Shown here: positions 6,587-13,149 of the stretch, piece after piece
Layout: each line of letters opens with the position of its first letter
Position numbering within the stretch: position 1 is the stretch's first letter
Virus record (IMG/VR): IMGVR_UViG_3300024265_000223
Location: 1 to 21,486 of that record
DNA length: 21,486 nt
Direction: 5' to 3' (one strand)
Source of the DNA: a virus
The notes under the pieces: generated by a model
Told to the model about the DNA's origin: nothing
Databases searched by the model: none
Seen by the model: the letters and a program-made list of their open reading frames with translations, nothing else
Made by a program: the position numbers and the translations under genes

Positions 6587-6868
6587 ATGAAAATTATCCC
6601 AAGAAAAACACAAATATTAGTCAAACCCGATAAAGCTTTATCGGGAACGACTGAATCTGGTTTAGTAAGACCAGACAACGAAGAGAAGGAAAAGAAAGCC
6701 ATCGGCACAGTCGAAGCCGCAGGCCCTGAAGTTAAAGATGTGAAAAAGGGTTATCGCGTCATTTATGGTCAGTTCGCTGGTGAGCCGATAGGTTTTGAGC
6801 AAGATAAGGACGATGAATACATACTCCTATTTGATGAAGATGTCTTAGCCGTAGTAGTAGAAGAATAA
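6587..6868 (+). CDS. groES: GroES-like co-chaperonin (Cpn10)
   Basis: The length of 93 residues is that of Cpn10. The N-terminal I-x-P-x-x-x-x-I-L-V-K-P strand, a mobile loop at about 17-33 containing S-G-L-V (the hydrophobic tripeptide that docks on GroEL), G-T-V-E-A-A-G-P-x-V-K-x-V-K-K-G, V-I-Y-G and the C-terminal Y-I-L-L-x-D-E-D-V-L-A-V-V are all present. It should form a heptameric lid for the GroEL encoded at 7325. The mobile loop differs from the usual bacterial G-G-I-V-L, which would suit a phage-specific partner. Two short genes separate it from groEL, unlike the adjacent host arrangement. Confidence 0.9.
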   Translation: MKIIPRKTQILVKPDKALSGTTESGLVRPDNEEKEKKAIGTVEAAGPEVKDVKKGYRVIYGQFAGEPIGFEQDKDDEYILLFDEDVLAVVVEE

Positions 6869-6870
6869 TC

Positions 6871-7131
6871 ATGATGAGATATAGAACAAGATTCGGATGT
6901 CGTTTTGGGCAACCACATGACATGAAAATTTTGGATAACGGTATATATGTCAAATATGAGGTATGTAGGATATGCAACAAGAAATTCCGATGGAAAAAAG
7001 GCTATAAAGGTCGCATTGATAATGTGGCATATCTCAAAGCTCATGTCAGAAATTATGCACAGAAGTTTGGTGCAACCAAGAGAGTATATTACAGAGTAAA
7101 CAGTCCCGAAAAACTAAAAATAATAATATGA
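6871..7131 (+). CDS. Hypothetical protein with C-x-x-C knuckle (86 aa)
   Basis: A basic protein with an early Cys (F-G-C-R-F-G), a C-R-I-C-N-K-K-F-R-W knuckle at about 32-41, G-Y-K-G-R and K-A-H-V-R-N-Y-A. The Cys/His layout suggests a small zinc-binding, probably nucleic-acid-binding, protein. The ATG at 6874 is an equally possible start. It is inserted between groES and groEL and overlaps the next gene by four bases. Function unknown. Confidence 0.7.
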   Translation: MMRYRTRFGCRFGQPHDMKILDNGIYVKYEVCRICNKKFRWKKGYKGRIDNVAYLKAHVRNYAQKFGATKRVYYRVNSPEKLKIII

Positions 7132-7325
7132 TCTACAAATTTCAAGATTCAACAATTCGAGAAGTAGCGGAAGTGCTATTTCCCAAAAAACCTCATGCCA
7201 AACTCGCACAGAGCGTGGCTGAGTATATGGCAGTTGAAGTGCAAAAAAGTGAATCATCGCGTGTCGATATAGGAACCCTCCAAGGGTTCGTAAACTTCTT
7301 AATTAAAGAGAAAGGATATAACTAA
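7128..7325 (+). CDS. Hypothetical small protein (65 aa)
   Basis: A helical protein with no recognised motif (I-R-E-V-A-E-V-L-F-P-K-K-P, then L-A-Q-S-V-A-E-Y-M). It overlaps the previous gene by four bases and shares its last base with the ATG of groEL, so its translation probably couples to that of the chaperonin. AAAGGA sits 8-13 bases before the groEL ATG, inside its last codons. Confidence 0.65.
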   Translation: MIYKFQDSTIREVAEVLFPKKPHAKLAQSVAEYMAVEVQKSESSRVDIGTLQGFVNFLIKEKGYN

Positions 7326-8845
7326 TGAGTAAAGTACAAATTAACAGCGAAAAAACATTCGAGATAATTAAGTTAGCCGTAGATAACCTCACTAATCTTA
7401 TTAAACCAACATTCGGCCCAGCCGGGAATAATGTCATCGTTTCAAAAATGCTCAGTCGAGGTGTATTTGATGACGGTGTGCAAATCGCCAGAGATTACGA
7501 AACAGATGATCCATCCGAAAGAGCAATTATAGATATTATTCGTGAGACACCAATCAAGACGAACGACAGGGCAGGTGATGGCACAACGCAGTCGCTTATT
7601 ATTCTACAGGCGATTATGAGTGAAGCTGCAAGGAAACCAAGGCGTAACAATCTCAAGATAGTTAATGAACTTAAGGTTGCATCTAAATATATCTCCGAGA
7701 TACTGAAGAAGGACGCAAAGAAAATTACCTCTCTAGGAGATCTTTATAAAGTGGCCCGTATATCGTTTGACGACGAAAAGATATCTGAAATGATCGCTGA
7801 TCTGTATCACAAGCTTGGGAAAGATGGTGTAATTACAGTCGATAAATCTCCTACCCTTGAAACATTTGTTGAGACGACTGATGGGATAAAGGTGGAGAAT
7901 GGCTACATAAGCCAGTATATGATCACAAATGCTGAACGGATGGAGGCAGAGATCCAGAAGCCGTACATTTTGATTACCGATTACCGCATTACTGAGACGA
8001 ATGACATATTGCCGATTATGGAAAAATTAAGCAAAGCCAATAGGAGAGAACTTGTAGTGATATGTGAGAATATGGAACAGCACGCACTCGCAACAGCAGT
8101 TGTTAATAAGATTCAAGGTAAATTCAATCTTGTGGCCATAGTTGGTCCCAAGCATGACAAAACTTGGATTGACGACTTTGCAACCGCAACAGGAGGTAAG
8201 GTATTTAGTGAATCCAAAGGTGACAAGCTAGAACTCGCTGAAATAGCAGATCTTGGCCAAGCTAATAAGGTTGTCGTTAGACGTACTGAAACGATCATAC
8301 TCGAACCAAAGAGTAAGGATGAAGATGTAAAGAAGGCAATCGCCTCTCTTCGAACAGCACACGATGCAGAGAAAAACGAGGCACTGAAAAAGGCAATTAT
8401 GAAACGTATCGGCATGTTTGAGAATACTATCGCTGTAATCCGAGTGGGTGCATACACCGATAGTGAACAGAAGAATATAAAATACAAGGTAGAAGATGCC
8501 GTGAGTTCCGTACGTCAGGCACTTCACAATGGTGTGGTATGTGGCGGCGGTTTATCGTTAGCTAGAATCAAGACTAAGAGTGCAATCATGAATGTAGCAC
8601 TCAAGGCTCCGATGGATCAGCTATGCGAAAATATGGGGATAGAGATGACTGTTGACCTGAAGAAGCCAGATGAAGCTATAAACATGGTTACCAGTAAAAC
8701 GGGAAATTATCTTGAAGTAGGAGTTATGGATCCAGTTGATGTACTTGTCGCCGGGATAGAGAGTGCGGTATCAACAGTATCGATATTATTAAAGAGCACT
8801 GGAATGATTGTCGAATTTCCAGAAGTACCAACTAAACAAGAGTAA
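7325..8845 (+). CDS. groEL: GroEL-like group I chaperonin, phage-type
   Basis: The 506-residue protein aligns along its length with GroEL (about 548): P-T-F-G-P-A-G-N-N-V near residue 28, F-D-D-G-V-Q-I-A-R with Asp50 (GroEL Asp52), A-G-D-G-T-T with Asp85 (Asp87), G-Y-I-S-Q-Y at 193-198 in the apical domain, K-V-E-D-A-V with Asp391 (Asp398, needed for ATP hydrolysis), V-V-C-G-G-G and G-N-Y-L-E-V-G-V-M-D-P. The nucleotide site therefore appears intact. The Gly-Gly-Met C-terminal tail that lines the bacterial cavity is missing. The GroES gene upstream is the expected partner; likely clients are phage structural proteins. Divergence is strong, as in other phage chaperonins. Confidence 0.93.
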   Translation: MSKVQINSEKTFEIIKLAVDNLTNLIKPTFGPAGNNVIVSKMLSRGVFDDGVQIARDYETDDPSERAIIDIIRETPIKTNDRAGDGTTQSLIILQAIMSEAARKPRRNNLKIVNELKVASKYISEILKKDAKKITSLGDLYKVARISFDDEKISEMIADLYHKLGKDGVITVDKSPTLETFVETTDGIKVENGYISQYMITNAERMEAEIQKPYILITDYRITETNDILPIMEKLSKANRRELVVICENMEQHALATAVVNKIQGKFNLVAIVGPKHDKTWIDDFATATGGKVFSESKGDKLELAEIADLGQANKVVVRRTETIILEPKSKDEDVKKAIASLRTAHDAEKNEALKKAIMKRIGMFENTIAVIRVGAYTDSEQKNIKYKVEDAVSSVRQALHNGVVCGGGLSLARIKTKSAIMNVALKAPMDQLCENMGIEMTVDLKKPDEAINMVTSKTGNYLEVGVMDPVDVLVAGIESAVSTVSILLKSTGMIVEFPEVPTKQE

Positions 8846-8849
8846 AAAT

Positions 8850-9101
8850 ATGGCTGAAGAAAAAAGGGAAAAACCAAAGTTTAACGTGGGTGACAATGTG
8901 TGGTTTATTGAAGGTAGAAAAGTTATTGAGAAAGTAATTCAGGCAGTATTCTATTATGATAATAATCTAAAATATGGATTCTCCGTATCTTCTTATAGTG
9001 GCGGAGAATATGATGATGGTGGGATAGGGGTCGCACATGGTAGTTATATTGAGCCAAAATTTGTTTTTGCAACGAAAAAACAATTAACAGACAGCTTATA
9101 A
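8850..9101 (+). CDS. Hypothetical beta-rich small protein (83 aa), paralogue of the gene at 2951
   Basis: The ATG at 8850, four bases after the groEL stop, is chosen rather than an in-frame start at 8808 inside groEL, because the protein then begins M-A-E-E-K like its neighbours. Residues about 9-19 (K-F-N-V-G-D-N-V-W-F) match K-Y-N-I-N-D-K-V-W-A of the gene at 2951, and both continue with a short-strand pattern ending in Y-G-F-x-V or Y-A-F-x-V. Gly/Asp-rich loops follow. An SH3-like barrel is plausible. Function unknown. Confidence 0.7.
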   Translation: MAEEKREKPKFNVGDNVWFIEGRKVIEKVIQAVFYYDNNLKYGFSVSSYSGGEYDDGGIGVAHGSYIEPKFVFATKKQLTDSL

Positions 9102-9105
9102 AAAT

Positions 9106-9447
9106 ATGGAAAAAGCAAAAGAATGTCTTGAATATCTTGTTAATAATATAGTTGAAAACAAGGAAGCAGTAAAAATAGATGTTAAGCATGATGAGAAAGG
9201 AGTTCTATTAGAACTTCATGTAGCAGAGGAAGATATGGGAAGAGTTATTGGTAAGAAAGGAAAAACTGCGGATGCAATGCGAATATTTATAAGAACAATC
9301 GGTGCGCGAGAGAAAGCCAATGTATCACTTATGATTATTGAGCCAGAAGGATCTTCTAAATTTAGAAAGCCTGAACCTGTTGCACAAGATGATAATGATG
9401 CAAGTAAGGGAGGTACAAGTTACGAAGATGCATCAGCGGGAATATAA
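9106..9447 (+). CDS. KhpA-like KH-domain RNA-binding protein
   Basis: Residues 1-80 match bacterial KhpA (YlqC) over its whole length. There is a first helix and two strands (L-E-L-H-V), then E-E-D-M-G-R-V-I-G-K-K-G-K-T-A-D-A-M-R with the G-x-x-G loop (G-K-K-G, 49-52) between two helices, and a final strand V-S-L-M-I-I-E. A polar, probably disordered tail of 30 residues follows. Bacterial KhpA pairs with KhpB and binds many RNAs; a phage copy may bind phage transcripts or the structured RNAs described here, which is inference. No Shine-Dalgarno; AT-rich leader. Confidence 0.85.
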   Translation: MEKAKECLEYLVNNIVENKEAVKIDVKHDEKGVLLELHVAEEDMGRVIGKKGKTADAMRIFIRTIGAREKANVSLMIIEPEGSSKFRKPEPVAQDDNDASKGGTSYEDASAGI

Positions 9448-9454
9448 TAATCTG

Positions 9455-10570
9455 ATGGAAATCAAGGGAATAAAACCATATGAGAAGAATGCAAAGAAAC
9501 ACCCGAAAAAACAGATTCGCCAGCTTGCTAATATAATAAAAGAGGTTGGTTGGCGACAACCTGTTATCGTTAATCAAGAGGGTGTGATTGTAGTCGGTCA
9601 TGGCAGATACGAGGCCTACGTGCAACATGCTAAAGAGCTTGGCTTGAGCCCAGTATGGATCATTGACGATATAGGGAAAACATTAAGTGGTAAGCCATCC
9701 AATATTCCACTAACGCCAGAGCAGGAAAAGACGTATCGATTGGCTGATAATAAACTTAATGAATCTGATTGGGATATGAAGCTTGTGTTACCAGAGCTTC
9801 AATCCCTTTCACTACCAATGGTTTCTCTCACTGGATTCGACACGGATTTAATTTTAAAGCCAGAAGATAAAGACGATCAAGTTCCTGCTACACCAGAAAA
9901 GCCGAAGTCTAAACTAGGTGATATTTACCAGCTAGGAAACCACAAAGTTATATGTGGTGACTCCACAAAAAAAGAGGACGTTGAAAAATTAATGAATGAG
10001 CAGAAACCAGATATGGTATTTACTGATCCACCTTATGGACTTGGTGGCTATGGAGGTAGAAACAATATGGATTTAAAAGGTGACGATGAAGATGTGCAGA
10101 AATTCTATGATTGTATTCCCTACGATATTGAAGAGAGATATATTTGGGGTAATGCCTATAATTTAGCGAACCTTAACCAAAAGCCAAGAGATGTCATAGT
10201 CTGGGTAAAAAATAATTTTGGGCTTGGTAAAGGATACCGAGGTCAATATGAATTATGTTTTTATTACGGAAAGTTTGCTGGTAGCGATAGCGATGTATGG
10301 AAAGTAGATAAAGAAACTAGATACGAACATCCAACACAGAAGCCAGTCGAATTGGCGGTCAGAGCCATGAAGAATAGTTCTAAAGTTGGGGGTGCAGTTT
10401 TGGATTTATTTGTAGGTTCAGGCTCAACCCTTATAGCTTGCGAAAAAACAAAAAGGATATGCTATGGGATGGAGATAGATCCAAAATATGTGGATGTAAT
10501 AGTGAGCCGATACTGTAAATTTGTCGGCAGTAACAAAATAATTCGCAATGGTAAACAGGAGCAGTGGTAA
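9455..10570 (+). CDS. ParB/Srx-like domain fused to a DNA N6-adenine/N4-cytosine methyltransferase
   Basis: The ATG at 9455 gives 371 residues; the in-frame start at 9338 would only add KH-gene antisense-frame sequence. Residues 1-130 are a ParB/sulfiredoxin-like domain (Q-P-V-I-V, then V-V-G-H-G-R-Y-E-A at 46-54). Residues 155-371 are a beta-class amino-methyltransferase in which the catalytic D-P-P-Y (191-194) precedes the cofactor motif D-L-F-V-G-S-G-S-T (317-325), with H-P-T-Q-K-P at 292-297. Such fusions are common in phages and prophages and methylate phage DNA, perhaps against restriction. Which base is modified cannot be read from the sequence. Confidence 0.88.
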   Translation: MEIKGIKPYEKNAKKHPKKQIRQLANIIKEVGWRQPVIVNQEGVIVVGHGRYEAYVQHAKELGLSPVWIIDDIGKTLSGKPSNIPLTPEQEKTYRLADNKLNESDWDMKLVLPELQSLSLPMVSLTGFDTDLILKPEDKDDQVPATPEKPKSKLGDIYQLGNHKVICGDSTKKEDVEKLMNEQKPDMVFTDPPYGLGGYGGRNNMDLKGDDEDVQKFYDCIPYDIEERYIWGNAYNLANLNQKPRDVIVWVKNNFGLGKGYRGQYELCFYYGKFAGSDSDVWKVDKETRYEHPTQKPVELAVRAMKNSSKVGGAVLDLFVGSGSTLIACEKTKRICYGMEIDPKYVDVIVSRYCKFVGSNKIIRNGKQEQW

Positions 10571-10581
10571 TTAATAATTAA

Positions 10582-10724
10582 TTTGATCTCTACCCCCCGG
10601 TAAGGTTTAATCTTCAAACATTTTCCTTACTGGGAGTCATTTGGTTGATTCCCTCGGTGTCTGCATCGACCCAGACCGTCAACACTGTCCTGGATAGGTT
10701 GGCAGCCGGGGGATAGGGATTAAA
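10582..10724 (+). ncRNA. Multi-hairpin structured RNA, copy A of a two-copy family
   Basis: A closing helix joins 582-600 to 706-724 (offset 10000) with 18 of 19 positions paired (two G-U, one C-A mismatch). Inside are four hairpins: 10601-10605/10625-10629, GGGAGTC 10632-10638 with GATTCCC 10647-10653, GTCTG 10659-10663 with CAGAC 10672-10676, and GTCAAC 10678-10683 with GTTGGC 10698-10703. The closing helix and the GGGAG-TCATTT hairpin recur at 14785-14887 with compensatory changes. The element fills the otherwise gene-free gap between the methyltransferase and a small membrane protein gene. No known riboswitch or ribozyme signature recognised. Confidence 0.75.
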
Positions 10725-10731
10725 TAAAATA

Positions 10732-10863
10732 ATGACCAAATCATCAACTATAATTTCAACAGTAGTATTAGCATTAATCACGGCTTGTCTATTTGTTGCA
10801 TTGATTCATTATGGCATCGAGCCAGTGATTCTAGCATTTATAGATGCAGCTCGTGCATTTTAA
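10732..10863 (+). CDS. Small membrane protein (43 aa)
   Basis: ATG lies eight bases after the structured RNA. Residues 7-26 are a hydrophobic helix (I-I-S-T-V-V-L-A-L-I-T-A-C-L-F-V-A-L-I), then H-Y-G and a second shorter apolar stretch. It resembles single-pass phage membrane peptides. No family recognised. The upstream RNA could be its leader or an independent transcript. Confidence 0.55.
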   Translation: MTKSSTIISTVVLALITACLFVALIHYGIEPVILAFIDAARAF

Positions 10864-10881
10864 AAGAAAGTGGGGTGAAAT

Positions 10882-11076
10882 ATGAAAGATAAATTTGATT
10901 ACCACAAACCAACAGACGAGCAGAAAGAAGATATGCAGGCGAATAGGGATGCCTATAAAGCTCTCTATGCACAGCTTGAGACCCTACCAGATGGTAGAGA
11001 GAAGAGTTTAGCTCTCACAAGGCTTGAAGAGTCTGCTGTATGGGCTAATAAAGCTATCGTGTTCGAGGAAAAGTAA
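10882..11076 (+). CDS. Acb2-like anti-CBASS cyclic-oligonucleotide sponge
   Basis: The 64-residue protein matches the Acb2 (Acb2/Tad1 helical hairpin, T4 Vs.4-related) family by pattern. It has F-D-Y-H-K-P-T-D-E-Q at 5-14, then a first helix with R-D-A-Y-K-A-L-Y, a turn T-L-P-D-G-R-E, and the hallmark second helix K-S-L-A-L-T-R-L-E-E-S-A-V-W-A-N-K-A-I. Known members form hexamers that bind and hide the cyclic di- and trinucleotide signals of CBASS defence. This one is a little shorter than described members. The ATG is preceded by a purine-rich GGGGTGA at 10871-10877. Assignment is by memory of the family pattern, not a search. Confidence 0.72.
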   Translation: MKDKFDYHKPTDEQKEDMQANRDAYKALYAQLETLPDGREKSLALTRLEESAVWANKAIVFEEK

Positions 11077-11088
11077 ACAAAATAAAAA

Positions 11089-11132
11089 CCGAGGACCAAT
11101 TATTGGATATACCTCGGGAAAACCGTCGTTTT
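11089..11132 (+). terminator. Hairpin pair, possible terminator after the Acb2-like gene
   Basis: CCGAGG (11089-11094) pairs with CCTCGG (11112-11117) around an inner CCAAT/ATTGG hairpin. Directly after it AAAAC/GTTTT (11119-11123/11128-11132) makes a second small hairpin ending in T. The position 12 bases past a stop fits a terminator, though the T-run is short. Confidence 0.4.
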
Positions 11133-11158
11133 ATTCTGTATCAATAACCTCTATATTA

Positions 11159-11181
11159 TATAATTTAATTGACACAGTGTC
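11159..11181 (+). promoter_or_regulatory. TATAAT box with a palindromic operator-like site
   Basis: TATAAT at 11159-11164 has no good -35 box. The perfect palindrome GACAC-A-GTGTC at 11171-11181 lies where transcription would start, a usual place for a repressor site. The ATG of the next gene is at 11197. Confidence 0.35.
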
Positions 11182-11196
11182 TAGAAAGTTATCAAC

Positions 11197-11352
11197 ATGG
11201 CAAAATATCAAAAATTAATCACACCAATCTTTACGCTCGTACTCGTATTTGGTGGACTAGCTATGATATGGATTTGGAGTTCTTGGCAGATTGCAGTAGG
11301 TTTATTCTTCGTAGTCTGGGGGAATAATGTAATGGAAAAGAATAGTCGATAA
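11197..11352 (+). CDS. Small two-pass membrane protein (51 aa)
   Basis: Residues 7-30 (I-T-P-I-F-T-L-V-L-V-F-G-G-L-A-M-I-W-I-W) and 31-41 (Q-I-A-V-G-L-F-F-V-V-W) are two hydrophobic segments split by S-S-W, followed by a short polar tail. A holin-like topology is possible, but the gene is far from the lysin at the left edge. The stop overlaps the next ATG by one base. No family recognised. Confidence 0.6.
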   Translation: MAKYQKLITPIFTLVLVFGGLAMIWIWSSWQIAVGLFFVVWGNNVMEKNSR

Positions 11353-11492
11353 TGCCTAAGAAATCTAAAAACTATAAAGGGGCTCAACCCCAATCTTTCA
11401 AAGGAGAAAGAATAACATTTGTAAAAAAAGCTAACATGCAATGCCGAACTTCGTTTGAAGGAGGCAAACAAAAAGTAGAATGGCTGAAGTAG
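11352..11492 (+). CDS. Small basic hypothetical protein (46 aa)
   Basis: ATG overlaps the upstream stop (TAATG) and the end overlaps the next gene by 13 bases. The product is Lys-rich (M-P-K-K-S-K-N-Y-K-G) with a short beta-like part and one Cys. Overlap on both sides supports a real gene in an operon; no function can be given. Confidence 0.5.
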   Translation: MPKKSKNYKGAQPQSFKGERITFVKKANMQCRTSFEGGKQKVEWLK

Positions 11493-11776
11493 ACCAAACA
11501 AGAAATTTAAACCCTTCACCGGAAGCCGTAGTTGCTATGGTTATCTGGGGGAAGGAATATTCCGAACAAGGAGGTGGATCTATGGATTTCTGGGATCAAT
11601 TGGATAAACCCAGAAAGAATAGATGTAGATCGGTGGTAAAAGAAATACATGGACGAGGCATGGAAAAAGCAAAAGAAGATATATTGGAATTTATAAAAGA
11701 AAGACAGAAAATGGGGCATGAACCGCATACCATTATTCAAAGTTTAAAAACAAAATTATCAGTAGAAAGGAGGTAA
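11480..11776 (+). CDS. Conserved hypothetical protein (98 aa)
   Basis: The N-terminal half, P-S-P-E-A-V-V-A-M-V-I-W-G-K-E-Y-S-E-Q-G-G and S-M-D-F-W-D, is a strong pattern that looks conserved; the C-terminal half is a basic helical segment. I recognise it only as a recurring small phage protein of unknown role. Its last codons contain the Shine-Dalgarno of the next gene. Confidence 0.7.
   Translation: MAEVDQTRNLNPSPEAVVAMVIWGKEYSEQGGGSMDFWDQLDKPRKNRCRSVVKEIHGRGMEKAKEDILEFIKERQKMGHEPHTIIQSLKTKLSVERR
11767..11774 (+). promoter_or_regulatory. Full-length Shine-Dalgarno before the gene at 11780
   Basis: AAGGAGGT lies five bases before the ATG at 11780 and overlaps the end of the upstream gene. 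It is one of the few full anti-16S matches in the window, together with AGGAGGT at 14426-14432, and shows that the host ribosome can use such sites. Confidence 0.8.
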
Positions 11777-11779
11777 AAC

Positions 11780-11941
11780 ATGGCACAAGGACCACACGTA
11801 CACGAATGGAAATATAACGAAGCTGAAATATATCGTAATGACCAAAGAGAATTAAGACAATGCACCGTAGTTAGATTTTGTGTTCATCCAGGGTGTTTAG
11901 AAGTAGAAGAAGTTGAGTTAAAAGTTGCTAAGAAGAAATAA
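11780..11941 (+). CDS. Small Cys/His protein (53 aa)
   Basis: The start is fixed by a full Shine-Dalgarno. The sequence has H-V-H-E-W near the N-terminus, then Cys28, Cys34 and C-V-H-P-G-C (34-39), enough ligands for one zinc. The C-terminus alternates Glu and Val and ends K-K-K. It is probably a small zinc-binding protein. Function unknown. Confidence 0.65.
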   Translation: MAQGPHVHEWKYNEAEIYRNDQRELRQCTVVRFCVHPGCLEVEEVELKVAKKK

Positions 11942-11944
11942 ACC

Positions 11945-12439
11945 ATGAATATGAATTACAAAAAAGAAGTAGAAAAGTGGTTGAACGAAAATACGCCTTA
12001 TCCAGGAGTAAAAACTTTAAGTTGGGTAGATACAGAGAACCTCGTTAGAAAATTCGCCAACTACCTCACGCTTTTAGCAAAGCCCGAAGGGGAGTGTTGT
12101 GAGAAGTGTATAAAATATGAATCTATATTAAATCATCCGACTCAAATCACTTGCACAAACCCAAACTGCCCCTGCCATAATGAAAAGAGAGAGGAGAAAG
12201 TTGATTTAGGTGCTCGTAATTCAACTGGAAATCCCGAATATGACCAAGAAGAAAAGAAAGAGATAGAATTACTGCCGAAATATAAGCGTGAGTATTATGA
12301 GAAAAAGGAAGAAGGTGGATTTGTTTCTGAATGTGGATATAAAGAAATACCAAGTCAAGAAGAAGTTGTAGAAAAAATCAACCAACTAACTAAATCAATT
12401 AACACCCTATGGGGAATAGTGAGGGGGAAAGGAGAATAA
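11945..12439 (+). CDS. Hypothetical Cys-rich protein (164 aa)
   Basis: Helical N-terminus (W-L-N-E-N-T-P-Y-P-G), then E-C-C-E-K-C at about 50-55 and C-T-N-P-N-C-P-C-H at about 70-78, which together could hold a zinc. A long charged helical region rich in Glu and Lys follows. The start at M1 or M3 cannot be separated. No family recognised; it is followed by a gene with an AAAGGAG ribosome site. Confidence 0.65.
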   Translation: MNMNYKKEVEKWLNENTPYPGVKTLSWVDTENLVRKFANYLTLLAKPEGECCEKCIKYESILNHPTQITCTNPNCPCHNEKREEKVDLGARNSTGNPEYDQEEKKEIELLPKYKREYYEKKEEGGFVSECGYKEIPSQEEVVEKINQLTKSINTLWGIVRGKGE

Positions 12440-12440
12440 T

Positions 12441-12626
12441 ATGGAGAAATTTATAGTTGAAGTAAATAGACGAGCTGGATATACAGATATTAAATTTGGC
12501 TGGATTGGTTGGAAGTTTGTTTGGGCAGCATTTATTGCTTGTGTGTTTGGAAAAACTTTTATGTTTACAGCTAAAACTGGGGAAATGAACTTTACCCCCC
12601 AACCAAACCAAATAAATAAAAAATAA
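12441..12626 (+). CDS. Hypothetical small protein (61 aa), possible membrane segment
   Basis: AAAGGAG at 12428-12434 places the start at 12441. The middle, W-I-G-W-K-F-V-W-A-A-F-I-A-C-V-F-G, is hydrophobic and could be one membrane helix; the ends are polar. No family recognised. Confidence 0.6.
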   Translation: MEKFIVEVNRRAGYTDIKFGWIGWKFVWAAFIACVFGKTFMFTAKTGEMNFTPQPNQINKK

Positions 12627-12627
12627 T

Positions 12628-12756
12628 ATGAGAATAAATTTCAAAAGAACAATAGGATACTCAGAGTTATTACCCACCATCACCTTGGATTGGGGAGCTA
12701 GAAGACTGAAAATATATATTGGTTGGTTAATTGGATTTATGGCGATAAATTTCTAA
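12628..12756 (+). CDS. Hypothetical small protein (42 aa)
   Basis: The ATG follows the previous stop by one base (TAATATG). A basic start is followed by T-I-T-L-D-W-G and an apolar end Y-I-G-W-L-I-G-F-M-A-I. Its G-W-x-x-G pattern is like that of the preceding gene, so the two may be small membrane-associated partners. Weakly supported because of its length. Confidence 0.45.
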   Translation: MRINFKRTIGYSELLPTITLDWGARRLKIYIGWLIGFMAINF

Positions 12757-12825
12757 TCCCCTCAAAAGGGTAAATAGAGATGGAGAGCTTGGTACTGGGT
12801 GTGTAGAGTATGGAGATTTAATTCT

Positions 12826-13080
12826 ATGGAGAACAAGACAACCACAGAGTTACTAAATCTCTTACAAAGTTTAGTAGACGAAGATGGTAAAACAAAAGAA
12901 GGGTATGAAGAGGCATATGCAGAACTACGAAAGCGTGAGCCATTTGAAAGTATCCTTGAAAGTGAATATCAAACTGGAGAAAGTTTAGAAGAAAAAGTCG
13001 CAGAGTTAGAGGCCGATGTTAAAGAATTAAAACGTCATAAGCACGATGAGAAAAATGGAGATGTGCTTATAAGAATCTAA
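12826..13080 (+). CDS. Hypothetical protein with C-terminal coiled coil (84 aa)
   Basis: The ATG at 12826 is preferred over an in-frame GTG at 12799 because M-E-N-K-T-T-T-E-L-L begins a regular helix. The last third, E-E-K-V-A-E-L-E-A-D-V-K-E-L-K-R, has clear heptads and should form a coiled coil, so the protein probably oligomerises. The rest is acidic and helical. Function unknown. Confidence 0.65.
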   Translation: MENKTTTELLNLLQSLVDEDGKTKEGYEEAYAELRKREPFESILESEYQTGESLEEKVAELEADVKELKRHKHDEKNGDVLIRI

Positions 13081-13149
13081 CCAATTTCTATATTATCTAC
13101 CACCCAGCCCCCAGCCCTTCATCTAATCAACAAAGTAAATAAAAGGAAT

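Noticed and set aside
9338-9454. N-terminal extension of the ParB-methyltransferase gene
   Set aside because: It lies wholly within the KH gene in another frame and shows no domain sequence; the ATG at 9455 begins the ParB-like domain.
12747-12820. Third copy of the multi-hairpin RNA
   Set aside because: TAAATTTCT and GGAGATTTA can pair and CCCC is present, but the inner helix, the GGGGGA strand and the GGGAG-TCATTT hairpin are missing.
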